This document shows positions 1 through 5,448 of a DNA stretch of 5,595 nucleotides, in pieces. The notes under the pieces are model-generated. The model worked only from the letters and a program-made list of their open reading frames with translations. It was not told the origin of the DNA and did no database searches. The position numbers were made by a program, and so were the translations under genes. Source of the stretch: an uncultured Myxococcales bacterium (GTDB lineage: Bacteria; Myxococcota; UBA727; VGSZ01); assembly GCA_903952805.1 (NCBI GenBank), contig CAJBHN010000301.1, forward strand, positions 1 to 5,595, given 5' to 3'. The number at the start of each line of letters is the position of its first letter. Within the stretch, counting starts at the first letter, position 1.

Positions 1-162
1 CGCTGTGTCGGCAACCTCGCCTCCCTCGGCGGCCGCTACGTCTACGAAGCCGACGTCAACCGCACCGTCGCCGTCCACGCCGACGCCATCGTGGCAGCCC
101 TCCAGCACGTCGACGGCGGCACCCGCGTGCTCGCAGAGATAGAGGCCTCTCGCCGGCGCTGA
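1..162 (+). CDS. C-terminal end of an unidentified protein (5' truncated by window)
   Basis: Frame 1 is open from the first base to TGA at 160-162 and encodes the last 53 residues of a protein whose start lies outside the window. The tail includes the stretch GGRYVYEADVNRT, then an Ala/Val-rich probable helix (VAVHADAIVAALQHV) and a short basic end (EASRRR). Codon use is typical of GC-rich coding DNA, with C or G at nearly all third positions, which supports a real gene. I do not recognise the family from this fragment and no catalytic motif is visible. A hairpin lies 66 bases after the stop. No transmembrane segment is seen in the visible part. Confidence 0.7.
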   Translation, partial: RCVGNLASLGGRYVYEADVNRTVAVHADAIVAALQHVDGGTRVLAEIEASRRR

Positions 163-227
163 GCGACGTTGGCTGCGCCGTGCGTTGGGCGAACCCCTCA
201 TCTCGCCGACGTACGCGAATCTCACCC

Positions 228-253
228 GCTTCATCACCGCCAGGCGATGAAGC
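228..253. other. Stem-loop downstream of the first gene
   Basis: The 8-base arms GCTTCATC (228-235) and GATGAAGC (246-253) are perfectly complementary. Inside them, after one A-C mismatch, CC (237-238) can pair with GG (243-244) around a four-base loop. There is no T-run after either arm, so it does not fit a classical intrinsic terminator. It could be an mRNA-stabilising 3' hairpin or a protein-binding palindrome. The structure is certain as sequence; the role is not. Confidence 0.45.
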
Positions 254-450
254 AATGTTCGGCACGGCGTCTTCGCGCCCACGAGCCGCCTGCGCGCACA
301 GGTGGTGCCCCGGCCAACGACGACACCAACGGCCCAGCAGACAACGACGCCGTCGGCCTCGTCGCCGTTGCCAACGAGGGAGCAGACCACCCCATCGTTC
401 TGCGCGTGCCACGGTGAACATCCATCGAGGCAATCGGGCTCGGGCGAAAA

Positions 451-472
451 CGCGTTGTTGCGTTTCAACGCG
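451..472. other. Inverted repeat upstream of the membrane protein gene
   Basis: CGCGTTG (451-457) and CAACGCG (466-472) form a perfect 7-base inverted repeat around an 8-base spacer, 70 bases upstream of the ATG at 543. It could be an operator half-site pair or a leader hairpin. Palindromes of this size also occur by chance in GC-rich DNA, so the functional claim is weak. Confidence 0.3.
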
Positions 473-542
473 CACCGCCTCCGATCGACCCCATTGAATT
501 GGAATCACCGACCGGCCAGACTCATTCCTCAGGAGTAGCTCC

Positions 543-1337
543 ATGGAACTCATCTCGGTCTCTGGCAATATCCACGTCACGTCGTCGCCGTCGTGGCGTG
601 CGCAGTTTGGCGCGATCGGCGTCGTCGCGGTGATGATCGTGCTCGGTCTTTTGCTTCCGACCGGCGAGCGCCTCATCTGCGACGACAACGGCGCGTGTTC
701 GCGGCGCGAAGAGCGCCTCTTTGGCTCGACCACAACCCAGTTGGGCTCGGCCGATCGCATCGTCGGCGTTGAGCGCCACAGCAACCGCTACCGGTCCTCC
801 GGCCGACGCCACACCAGCTGGCGGCTCGTCCTCACCGCGCCAGACGACACGATCCCCATCCACAAGGTCATCGCGTCGTCGGTCGACGGCTGGCTCGACG
901 GGCGCATCTACCAAGGCGGCAGCCGGCAGCCGGCGAAGACCTTGCCGTTTCGGGCGTCGTGGCATGCTGGTGGCGTCATGATTGGGCTCTGCCTCTTGCT
1001 CGCCGTCTTTGTCGCGGTCGTCTCATTGAGTTCGGTGGTTCGCTATGAGCTCGCGCTCAGCGGTGGCAGGCTCTCTCGCCGGGTCACGCGCCTCTTTGTC
1101 TGGACGACAGAGACGGTTATCCCGCGGCCCTTTGCGCTGCACGCGCGCTGCCGCTTCGAGCTCCTCACGCTCCGTCGTCGGTGGATGACGCGGTGGTGGG
1201 GCGTGTGGTGCGAGACCACGCCGGGGGCCGGGTATTGGGTCGCCGCGGGCTTGACCGAAGTCGAGGCCGAGACCATCGTTGACATGTTCATGTCGTCGCT
1301 ACCCGAATATGCTCCGTATCAAGCGGGAGGCGGGTGA
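543..1337 (+). CDS. Two-TM membrane protein of unknown function
   Basis: A 264-residue protein with an ATG start at 543 and a strong ribosome binding site, AGGAG at 531-535, seven bases upstream. Two hydrophobic segments are visible: residues about 22-38 (ending VLGLLLP) and about 143-166 (GLCLLLAVFVAVV). Between them lies a domain of about 100 residues with a Cys pair (C46 and C52) that could form a disulfide if this loop is periplasmic. After the second helix is a C-terminal domain of about 95 residues, rich in Trp, Arg and beta-prone stretches, ending in a probable amphipathic helix (GLTEVEAETIVDMF). The loop stretch around residues 70-110 and the C-terminal domain both have the alternating look of small beta-rich modules, perhaps PH-like, but this is inference only. 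No enzyme motif is seen. It stands alone: the gene before it is 380 bases away and the next plus-strand sequence is a probable pseudogene. Confidence 0.85.
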   Translation: MELISVSGNIHVTSSPSWRAQFGAIGVVAVMIVLGLLLPTGERLICDDNGACSRREERLFGSTTTQLGSADRIVGVERHSNRYRSSGRRHTSWRLVLTAPDDTIPIHKVIASSVDGWLDGRIYQGGSRQPAKTLPFRASWHAGGVMIGLCLLLAVFVAVVSLSSVVRYELALSGGRLSRRVTRLFVWTTETVIPRPFALHARCRFELLTLRRRWMTRWWGVWCETTPGAGYWVAAGLTEVEAETIVDMFMSSLPEYAPYQAGGG

Positions 1338-1660
1338 GTCGAGGTCGTCGGCCATCACGGCTACGCGCCCAAGTCAGTGGACCTCGCCGGGATGACCATC
1401 GAGCTCCAGAACCCCTGGGGCAGCTCCCACATGTCGGGGCTCAAGATCGCCAACTTCCAGCGGTTGATGGCGCTGAAACACCCGCCGAGCCGCAGATGTC
1501 AAAGACGTCACCGCCCCCGTCGTCGCCGGCAGCGTCGCCGAAGTCGACATCGGTGCCGTCGACGTGGTGACCAACAAAGACAAGAGGCCGACGCGCATCA
1601 TGCCGACCGACGTCGCTGCGGTCCGTCGCATTCACGGTCGACGGTTCGATGCGCGGCAGG
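1338..1660 (+). pseudogene. Frameshifted remnant with a calpain-like NPWG motif
   Basis: Directly after the TGA of the membrane protein gene, the same frame continues without a start codon and reads VEVVGHHGYAPKSVDL, then MTIELQNPWGSSHMSGLKI and NFQRLMA (1338-1472). Asn-Pro-Trp-Gly after beta-prone residues (codons 1410-1421) resembles the catalytic Asn segment of calpain-type (C2) cysteine peptidases, and the preceding VEVVG fits the strand after the catalytic His. The frame then turns into arginine-rich nonsense. Dropping one A from the AAA run at 1476-1478 restores a protein-like reading, LNTRRAADVKDVTAPVVAG and then EVDIGAVDVVTNKDKRPTR, to about 1660. So this looks like the 3' part of a gene that lost its 5' end and took a 1-base insertion. 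The end point is approximate. The peptidase assignment rests on one short motif; the other possibility is an unrelated decayed gene or a sequencing error in a live gene. Confidence 0.42.
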
Positions 1661-1717
1661 GGCTGCATCACCCCCCAGAAATTGGACATCCCGATGTCGA
1701 AGATGGGGCCATCGGCA

Positions 1718-4033
1718 TCAGAATTCGACGCAGAAGCCGAAGACGTCGGCGTGGCTGCCCGGCGGCAACGACGCGTTCCACTCGGCCCCCGTGAAGCGCA
1801 CGCGACCGTTGCCAAGGTCTTCGATCACGCTGTTCCAGTGGTTGTTGACCGTCCCTTCGACCGGGAGATCGCTGCTCCAGACAACGTCGGTATCGCTGCC
1901 GTTTTCGACGTCACCAGCGAAGCACGCGCCGGTGTTCCAGCGGTTCGTCTCGCGCGCGAACACGACCACAGCACCACTGCCCGGCTCAACGGGATCAACA
2001 GGATCAACAGGGTCGAGCACGGCGTCGGCGGCGGGGGCGTAGCCATCGGGTTCGCCATCGACCTCGCTGTGGCGGTGCGAAAACAGCCCCACGAGCGAGG
2101 TCGGCGCATCGAGCACGTCGGCGGTCATCGCCGGCGCGGCCAGCGTGCAGCCGAGGGTCTCGGGGTCAACGCCAGCGCCGAAGCGGGCCCAGCTGTCGAC
2201 GTAACAGGCGCCCACCTGTTCGCTGCCAGCGAGCAAACGCGCGAGGCCACCGACGTCTTCGATCTCCGCCGTCTCACCATCAACGTCGACGGCGGTGCCC
2301 TGCAGATCGAGTTCGCGGCCGTTGTCGCGGTTGCGCCGTCGGCCAGCACCGTCGAAGGCCTCAAGGGCGAAGCCGATGCCGTCGATGCGTTCGTGGCAGC
2401 TGCGGCACTCGGGCTCAGAGCTGTGCAGCGAGAAGCGATCGCGCGTCGAGGCGCTGGGGTCAGTCGGCGGTGGCGCGGCGTTGATGTTGGGTGGTGGTGG
2501 CGGCAGCGGATCGCACAACAAGCGCGCGCGCACAGCGACACCGCGGCGGATCGGCGAACTCTCCGTCGGCAACGCATGCCCCGCGGTGAACGCGCCCATC
2601 GACAGCAGGCCGACATAGCCGCTGCCAGCGAGGTCAACAGCACCGTCGGCTCCCGGTGCGGGCAACCCGTAGAAGGTGGCGAGGTCAGCACCGATCTGCG
2701 TGCGCTCCTGCAGCAGCAAATCGCGCAACGAGGCCCCGCGCCGAACAGCGTCACCCACGTTGGCTTCGGCTTCAGCACGCAGCGCACCGAGCATCTGCGG
2801 TGTCAGCTCAGGGAAGGTGGCGGCGTCGTGGGGCGTGCGCACAACGGCGTCGAAGTCGAGCCAGGCTGCAAAGAAGCGTTGGGCCTGGGCCGTCGTTCGC
2901 GGGTCCTCACGCAAGCGCGTCACGAGTGCGGCGCGGTCGGTGGCGAACGTCCCAGCGGCGATCGCATCGAGCAGCGCGTCGTCGGGGGGCGCGCCCGTGA
3001 AGATGAACGACAACGCCGCGGCCACCTCCCAATCCGTCAGCGCAAACACGTCGCCAGCGCTGCGGCCGAGTTCTTCTTTGTAGAGAAATCCCGGTAGCTG
3101 CAGCAGTGCCGTCACGACCCAGCGCAGGCCTTCACGGTGGCCGTCGCCGTCGACGATAACGCCGTCGTACACCGCCACCAGTGCGTCACGTTCCTCGCCG
3201 GTGATCGGCCGGCGCAACGCCCGTCGGCCCGCGCGCTGGATGAACTGCATCGCGCAATCGCGGTCGAGCGCACTACAGCCAGCGGCCGCGTTGAGGATCG
3301 CCGCGTCGTCGACGACAACGCCGGCAAGGTCTTCAGCAGCCGTCGCGAGCTTTTCACCAAGCAACTCACCAACGGCGAGGCGACCGCGGTCTTCGAAGTT
3401 TTCCACCACCACATCGGCGGGAAAACCACGCGCGATCTCGCGAGCGCGGGCGCCAGCGACCGCACCAAACACCACCGCGACACTGCTGGCGTACTCGTCT
3501 TTCGACAGGCGCACGAGGCGCCGCGCGAGCACCGGTTCGTCGCACACGCCGCCACTGTCGAACTCAGCAGGCACGGCGCACTCGTCCACAACGCCGTTGA
3601 TGCGATCGGCATACCAGCGCAGCCGCCGCGCCTGCGACGTGCCGTCCTCGACGACAACACCGCCGCCGTGGCCATCGGGATGAAGCCCCAGCGGCTTGGC
3701 AACGATCAACGACAACCCATCGAGCACGGTCTCTTGCGCCAGCGCCTGAACGACCGCGAGGTTTCTCGCCGCGAGCGCGTCGCCGTCTTCAAGGGCCGAG
3801 CCGAGCGATGCCTCGAGCACGAGGCGCGAGCCATCGGCCAGGCCGCCGCCCACGTGGCAGCGGATGCAGGTGCTCTGCAAGATCGCATCGTGGATGACGC
3901 GGTCGTAGACGGCGGCGTCGTCAGCGCACACAACGGGGTCGTCGCCTTCGCCCTGCTTTGGCGGGTCCGTCTCGCAGGCCGACAGCGCAAACGTCGTCGA
4001 CAATGCAGCGATCGCAAATGCCATGCGGTTCAT
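1718..4033 (-). CDS. DUF1592/DUF1588 family c-type cytochrome lipoprotein with C-terminal CBM2
   Basis: A 771-residue protein. Residues 1-20 are a lipoprotein signal with lipobox LSAC (Cys20); Glu at +2 suggests outer-membrane sorting. CIRCH (56-60) is a first haem c site in a PSCyt1-like segment. Then follow PSD3/DUF1587 (about 173-240, RLSKDEY), PSD5/DUF1595 (about 253-322, RALRRPI and LPGFLYKEE), PSD4/DUF1592 (about 332-460), PSCyt3/DUF1588 (about 473-567, RARLLCDPLPPPPPN, second haem site CRSCH at 543-547, then DGIGFALEAFD) and PSD2/DUF1585 (about 572-635). A Pro/Asp/Val linker (674-684) leads to a CBM2 (686-771). Paired cysteines C253/C260 and C610/C629 follow the family pattern. The start is ATG at 4033, with GGAG at 4039-4042 five bases upstream and a 4-base overlap with the DUF1552 gene. 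Function in this family is not established; a surface redox protein acting near a polysaccharide is inference. Confidence 0.95.
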   Translation of the reverse strand: MNRMAFAIAALSTTFALSACETDPPKQGEGDDPVVCADDAAVYDRVIHDAILQSTCIRCHVGGGLADGSRLVLEASLGSALEDGDALAARNLAVVQALAQETVLDGLSLIVAKPLGLHPDGHGGGVVVEDGTSQARRLRWYADRINGVVDECAVPAEFDSGGVCDEPVLARRLVRLSKDEYASSVAVVFGAVAGARAREIARGFPADVVVENFEDRGRLAVGELLGEKLATAAEDLAGVVVDDAAILNAAAGCSALDRDCAMQFIQRAGRRALRRPITGEERDALVAVYDGVIVDGDGHREGLRWVVTALLQLPGFLYKEELGRSAGDVFALTDWEVAAALSFIFTGAPPDDALLDAIAAGTFATDRAALVTRLREDPRTTAQAQRFFAAWLDFDAVVRTPHDAATFPELTPQMLGALRAEAEANVGDAVRRGASLRDLLLQERTQIGADLATFYGLPAPGADGAVDLAGSGYVGLLSMGAFTAGHALPTESSPIRRGVAVRARLLCDPLPPPPPNINAAPPPTDPSASTRDRFSLHSSEPECRSCHERIDGIGFALEAFDGAGRRRNRDNGRELDLQGTAVDVDGETAEIEDVGGLARLLAGSEQVGACYVDSWARFGAGVDPETLGCTLAAPAMTADVLDAPTSLVGLFSHRHSEVDGEPDGYAPAADAVLDPVDPVDPVEPGSGAVVVFARETNRWNTGACFAGDVENGSDTDVVWSSDLPVEGTVNNHWNSVIEDLGNGRVRFTGAEWNASLPPGSHADVFGFCVEF
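1721..1978 (-). other. CBM2 (cellulose-binding type) domain within the cytochrome lipoprotein
   Basis: Residues 686-771 match the CBM2 pattern: RWNTG (W699), an internal W719 (VVWSSDLP), NNHWNS (W733), GAEWNASLPPG (W752) and a terminal FGFC. In Cellulomonas fimi Xyn10A CBM2a the equivalent motifs NQWNTG, QAWSS and APWNGS carry the three Trp residues of the flat cellulose-binding face (W17, W54, W72); W699, W733 and W752 line up with them. The domain ends three residues after FGFC. Two cysteines (C704, C768) could form a disulfide in place of the usual one that links the domain ends. Carbohydrate binding is inferred from the conserved aromatics. Confidence 0.85.
1988..2014 (-). repeat. Three 9-base tandem repeats encoding a DPV linker
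   Basis: On the minus strand, three consecutive 9-base units (2014-2006, 2005-1997, 1996-1988) differ at single third positions (GACCCTGTT, GATCCTGTT, GATCCCGTT) and encode Asp-Pro-Val three times, followed by Glu-Pro. They form the extended linker between the PSD2 end of the cytochrome protein and its CBM2. Proline-rich linkers of this kind are usual in front of carbohydrate-binding modules. Confidence 0.8.
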
Positions 4034-4042
4034 GCAAGCTCC
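4030..4042 (-). promoter_or_regulatory. ATGA stop-start overlap with ribosome binding site (translational coupling)
   Basis: On the minus strand the ATG of the cytochrome lipoprotein gene (4033-4031) overlaps the TGA of the DUF1552 gene (4032-4030). GGAG (4042-4039) lies five bases upstream of that ATG, inside the end of the DUF1552 coding sequence. The arrangement implies one mRNA and coupled translation of the two proteins. Confidence 0.8.
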
Positions 4043-5316
4043 GTGAGTTCGCCGCCGCCAGTGCCGTAGGCTTCAACGTCGCTGCCGAGTTGGCGCGCAA
4101 TACTGACGAGCAGGCGGTTGTGCTTCTGCCCGCCGCATTTGATCCACCGACCGCCACGAACGCCGCCGCCAGCGACGTAAAACGGCACCGACACTTGATC
4201 GTGCAAGCGCGAATCGCCGAGTTCCTTCACATACACGCAGACGGTGTCATCGAGCAGCGTGCCGCCACCGTGTGGTGATGGTCGGCTGCGCAGGTCTTCG
4301 AGCACGTCGACGTAGCGGTCCATGTACCACTGCTCGCAGGCGATGAAGGCGTCGAGACCGACGGTGTTGCCGTTGTCGGCGTGGCTGAGCGAGTGGTGTT
4401 GGTCGGCGACGCCGAGCCAGGAAAAAGCCACGGGACTGACGGTGTGCGAATGTTGCAACACCGCGACGCGCGACAACCCACAGGCCAGCGACAACACCGC
4501 GAGTTCGCGCTGGGCATCGGCGACGAAGGGGAAGCTGTCGTTGTCGTTGGGCGCATTCGTCGTCGGCGCCGTCGGCTGATCGCAGGTGCCGAGATCGATG
4601 GGCGCAAGCCGCAGCTCCATCGTGCGAAGTGCGGTGAGGTGTTGATCGAGCTTGCGCTTTTCTTCTGCACCCACGCGCCGCTTCGCATCGTCGACGCGGC
4701 TCTTGACGAGATCGATGACACTTTGACGTCGGCGCCGAACCTTGTCGACGTCCCCACCAACGAGGTCGCCAAACAGGCGACGAAACACCGCGCGCGGATC
4801 GTCTTCGACGGCGGTGAACACCCCGGCACTCTCGTAGCTGATCCGCGTCTGCTGCTGCGCCCCCCACGCACTCGTCTGCACACCCAGCACGAGCGACGGG
4901 AAGCGGGCATCGGCGAACAACGTCTGCGCGAGAAACTGGTCGAGGCTTCGGCCGCCGCCGGGGTCAGCAGCACCACCATCGCCGGTGAGCATCGCCGCCT
5001 GGCCGCCTTCGTGGTTGCCTGCGCGCGTGGCGAGGTCGAGTTCGTCGAGAAAGCTGACATCGTCGAACGGCCGCCAGTTGCCGCGCGGCGTGTCGAGCGG
5101 CTTGAGGATCGAGTTGTCGGCGACGGTGAACGACTGCGGCGTGCCCGTTGGTCGCAGCCGGTGGTGCACCGTGCCGTTGGGCGCATAGAAGATCAGCAGG
5201 TTCTTCGCCGGCGGTCCGGCCTGGGCCAAAGCACCTCGCGACCACAAGGTGGGGGCGAGGGGCGCCAGCGCGGCAGCGGCGAGGCTCGTAGCGATGAAGT
5301 CGCGTCGGTGAAGCAT
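4030..5316 (-). CDS. Tat-exported DUF1552 (HXXSHH) domain protein
   Basis: A 428-residue protein, full length for DUF1552. I chose the ATG at 5316 because it places a twin-arginine motif (HRRDFIAT, residues 3-10) and a hydrophobic Ala/Leu segment (11-24) at the N-terminus, with a likely cleavage after ALAQA near residue 33; a longer open frame runs upstream to 5541 but lies over the divergent gene. Family signs are NHEGGQAAMLTG (101-112), SLDQFLAQ (124-131), FPSLVLGVQ (139-147), the DDPRAVFRRLFG segment (172-183), RRQSVIDLV (196-204), QHHSLSHAD (306-314), GGTLLDDT (351-358) and HDQVSVPFYVAGG (372-384). The HXXSHH signature reads H308-S-L-S-H312-A, so the last His is Ala. The protein is predicted to be folded before export. 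Enzymatic role is unknown. It is the first gene of an operon with the cytochrome lipoprotein. The ribosome binding site is weak (GGGG just before the ATG). Confidence 0.94.
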   Translation of the reverse strand: MLHRRDFIATSLAAAALAPLAPTLWSRGALAQAGPPAKNLLIFYAPNGTVHHRLRPTGTPQSFTVADNSILKPLDTPRGNWRPFDDVSFLDELDLATRAGNHEGGQAAMLTGDGGAADPGGGRSLDQFLAQTLFADARFPSLVLGVQTSAWGAQQQTRISYESAGVFTAVEDDPRAVFRRLFGDLVGGDVDKVRRRRQSVIDLVKSRVDDAKRRVGAEEKRKLDQHLTALRTMELRLAPIDLGTCDQPTAPTTNAPNDNDSFPFVADAQRELAVLSLACGLSRVAVLQHSHTVSPVAFSWLGVADQHHSLSHADNGNTVGLDAFIACEQWYMDRYVDVLEDLRSRPSPHGGGTLLDDTVCVYVKELGDSRLHDQVSVPFYVAGGGVRGGRWIKCGGQKHNRLLVSIARQLGSDVEAYGTGGGELTELA

Positions 5317-5371
5317 GCCCCGTGCTAGCAAACGCAATCGAAGCAGCAGAACGTGTCTCGATATTGATTTG

Positions 5372-5389
5372 GCGGGGACGTTTCCCCGC
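5372..5389. other. Perfect 18-base inverted repeat in the divergent region
   Basis: GCGGGGA (5372-5378) and TCCCCGC (5383-5389) are perfect reverse complements around a 4-base spacer (CGTT). It sits 56 bases upstream of the DUF1552 start and 60 bases upstream of the 5449 start. It could be an operator for both genes or a stable leader hairpin. No T-run follows on either strand, so it is not a classical terminator. Confidence 0.45.
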
Positions 5390-5422
5390 GGGTGTGATCC
5401 AAACCCTTGGGTAGATGTGCGA

Positions 5423-5442
5423 TCCTGGGGCATTCCAGGAGG
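5423..5442 (+). promoter_or_regulatory. Ribosome binding site partly held in a hairpin
   Basis: The Shine-Dalgarno AGGAGG (5437-5442) lies six bases before the ATG at 5449. TCCTGG (5423-5428) is a perfect complement of CCAGGA (5435-5440), so the first four bases of the AGGAGG can be paired in a 6-base stem, with a possible extra G-T pair closing a 4-base loop. In RNA this would limit ribosome access. Confidence 0.45.
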
Positions 5443-5448
5443 AACCGC

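Larger units (their letters stand above)
163..542. other. 380-base intergenic stretch without a convincing gene
   Basis: Between the first gene and the membrane protein gene I see no well-supported gene. It contains two hairpins (228-253 and 451-472) and the ribosome binding site of the next gene (AGGAG at 531-535). A 56-codon plus-strand reading frame (ATG at 247, TGA at 415-417) lacks a clear ribosome binding site. Its second half has a codon pattern rich in purine-first, C-last codons, and the same frame stays open from 418 to the start of the next gene. This may be decayed coding sequence or chance in GC-rich DNA. No promoter hexamers could be assigned with confidence. Confidence 0.5.
5317..5448. 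promoter_or_regulatory. Divergent intergenic region between the DUF1552 operon and the 5449 gene
   Basis: These 132 bases must hold the promoters of the minus-strand DUF1552 operon and possibly of the plus-strand gene at 5449. It contains an AT-richer patch around 5360-5370, the perfect inverted repeat at 5372-5389 and the hairpin at 5423-5440. I could not assign -35/-10 pairs with confidence on either strand. Confidence 0.5.

Noticed and set aside
56..784. 242-codon minus-strand open frame
   Set aside because: It is Arg-rich, crosses a hairpin, the 5' part of a supported plus-strand gene and the end of another, and has no motif.
1685..1698. Short palindrome (GACAT/ATGTC) just past the end of the lipoprotein gene as a terminator
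   Set aside because: The stem has only five bases, is AT-containing and has no T-run; it is too weak to call.
1441..1717. Minus-strand continuation beyond the lipoprotein stop as an extra protein segment
   Set aside because: It is in another frame, has no start, and the CBM2 already ends properly at FGFC; the plus-strand frames there have the better codon pattern.
1649..3097. Long plus-strand open frame across the cytochrome lipoprotein gene
   Set aside because: It is the mirror of the well-supported minus-strand gene, is full of Arg/Ala-rich sequence without domain motifs, and arises from GC-rich codon bias.
3137..4069. Plus-strand open frame opposite the 5' half of the lipoprotein gene
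   Set aside because: No family motifs and no ribosome binding site; the minus strand carries the lipobox, haem site and PSD domains here.
4381..5328. Plus-strand open frame opposite the DUF1552 gene
   Set aside because: It is antisense to a clear DUF1552 coding sequence; its composition is that of a shadow frame.
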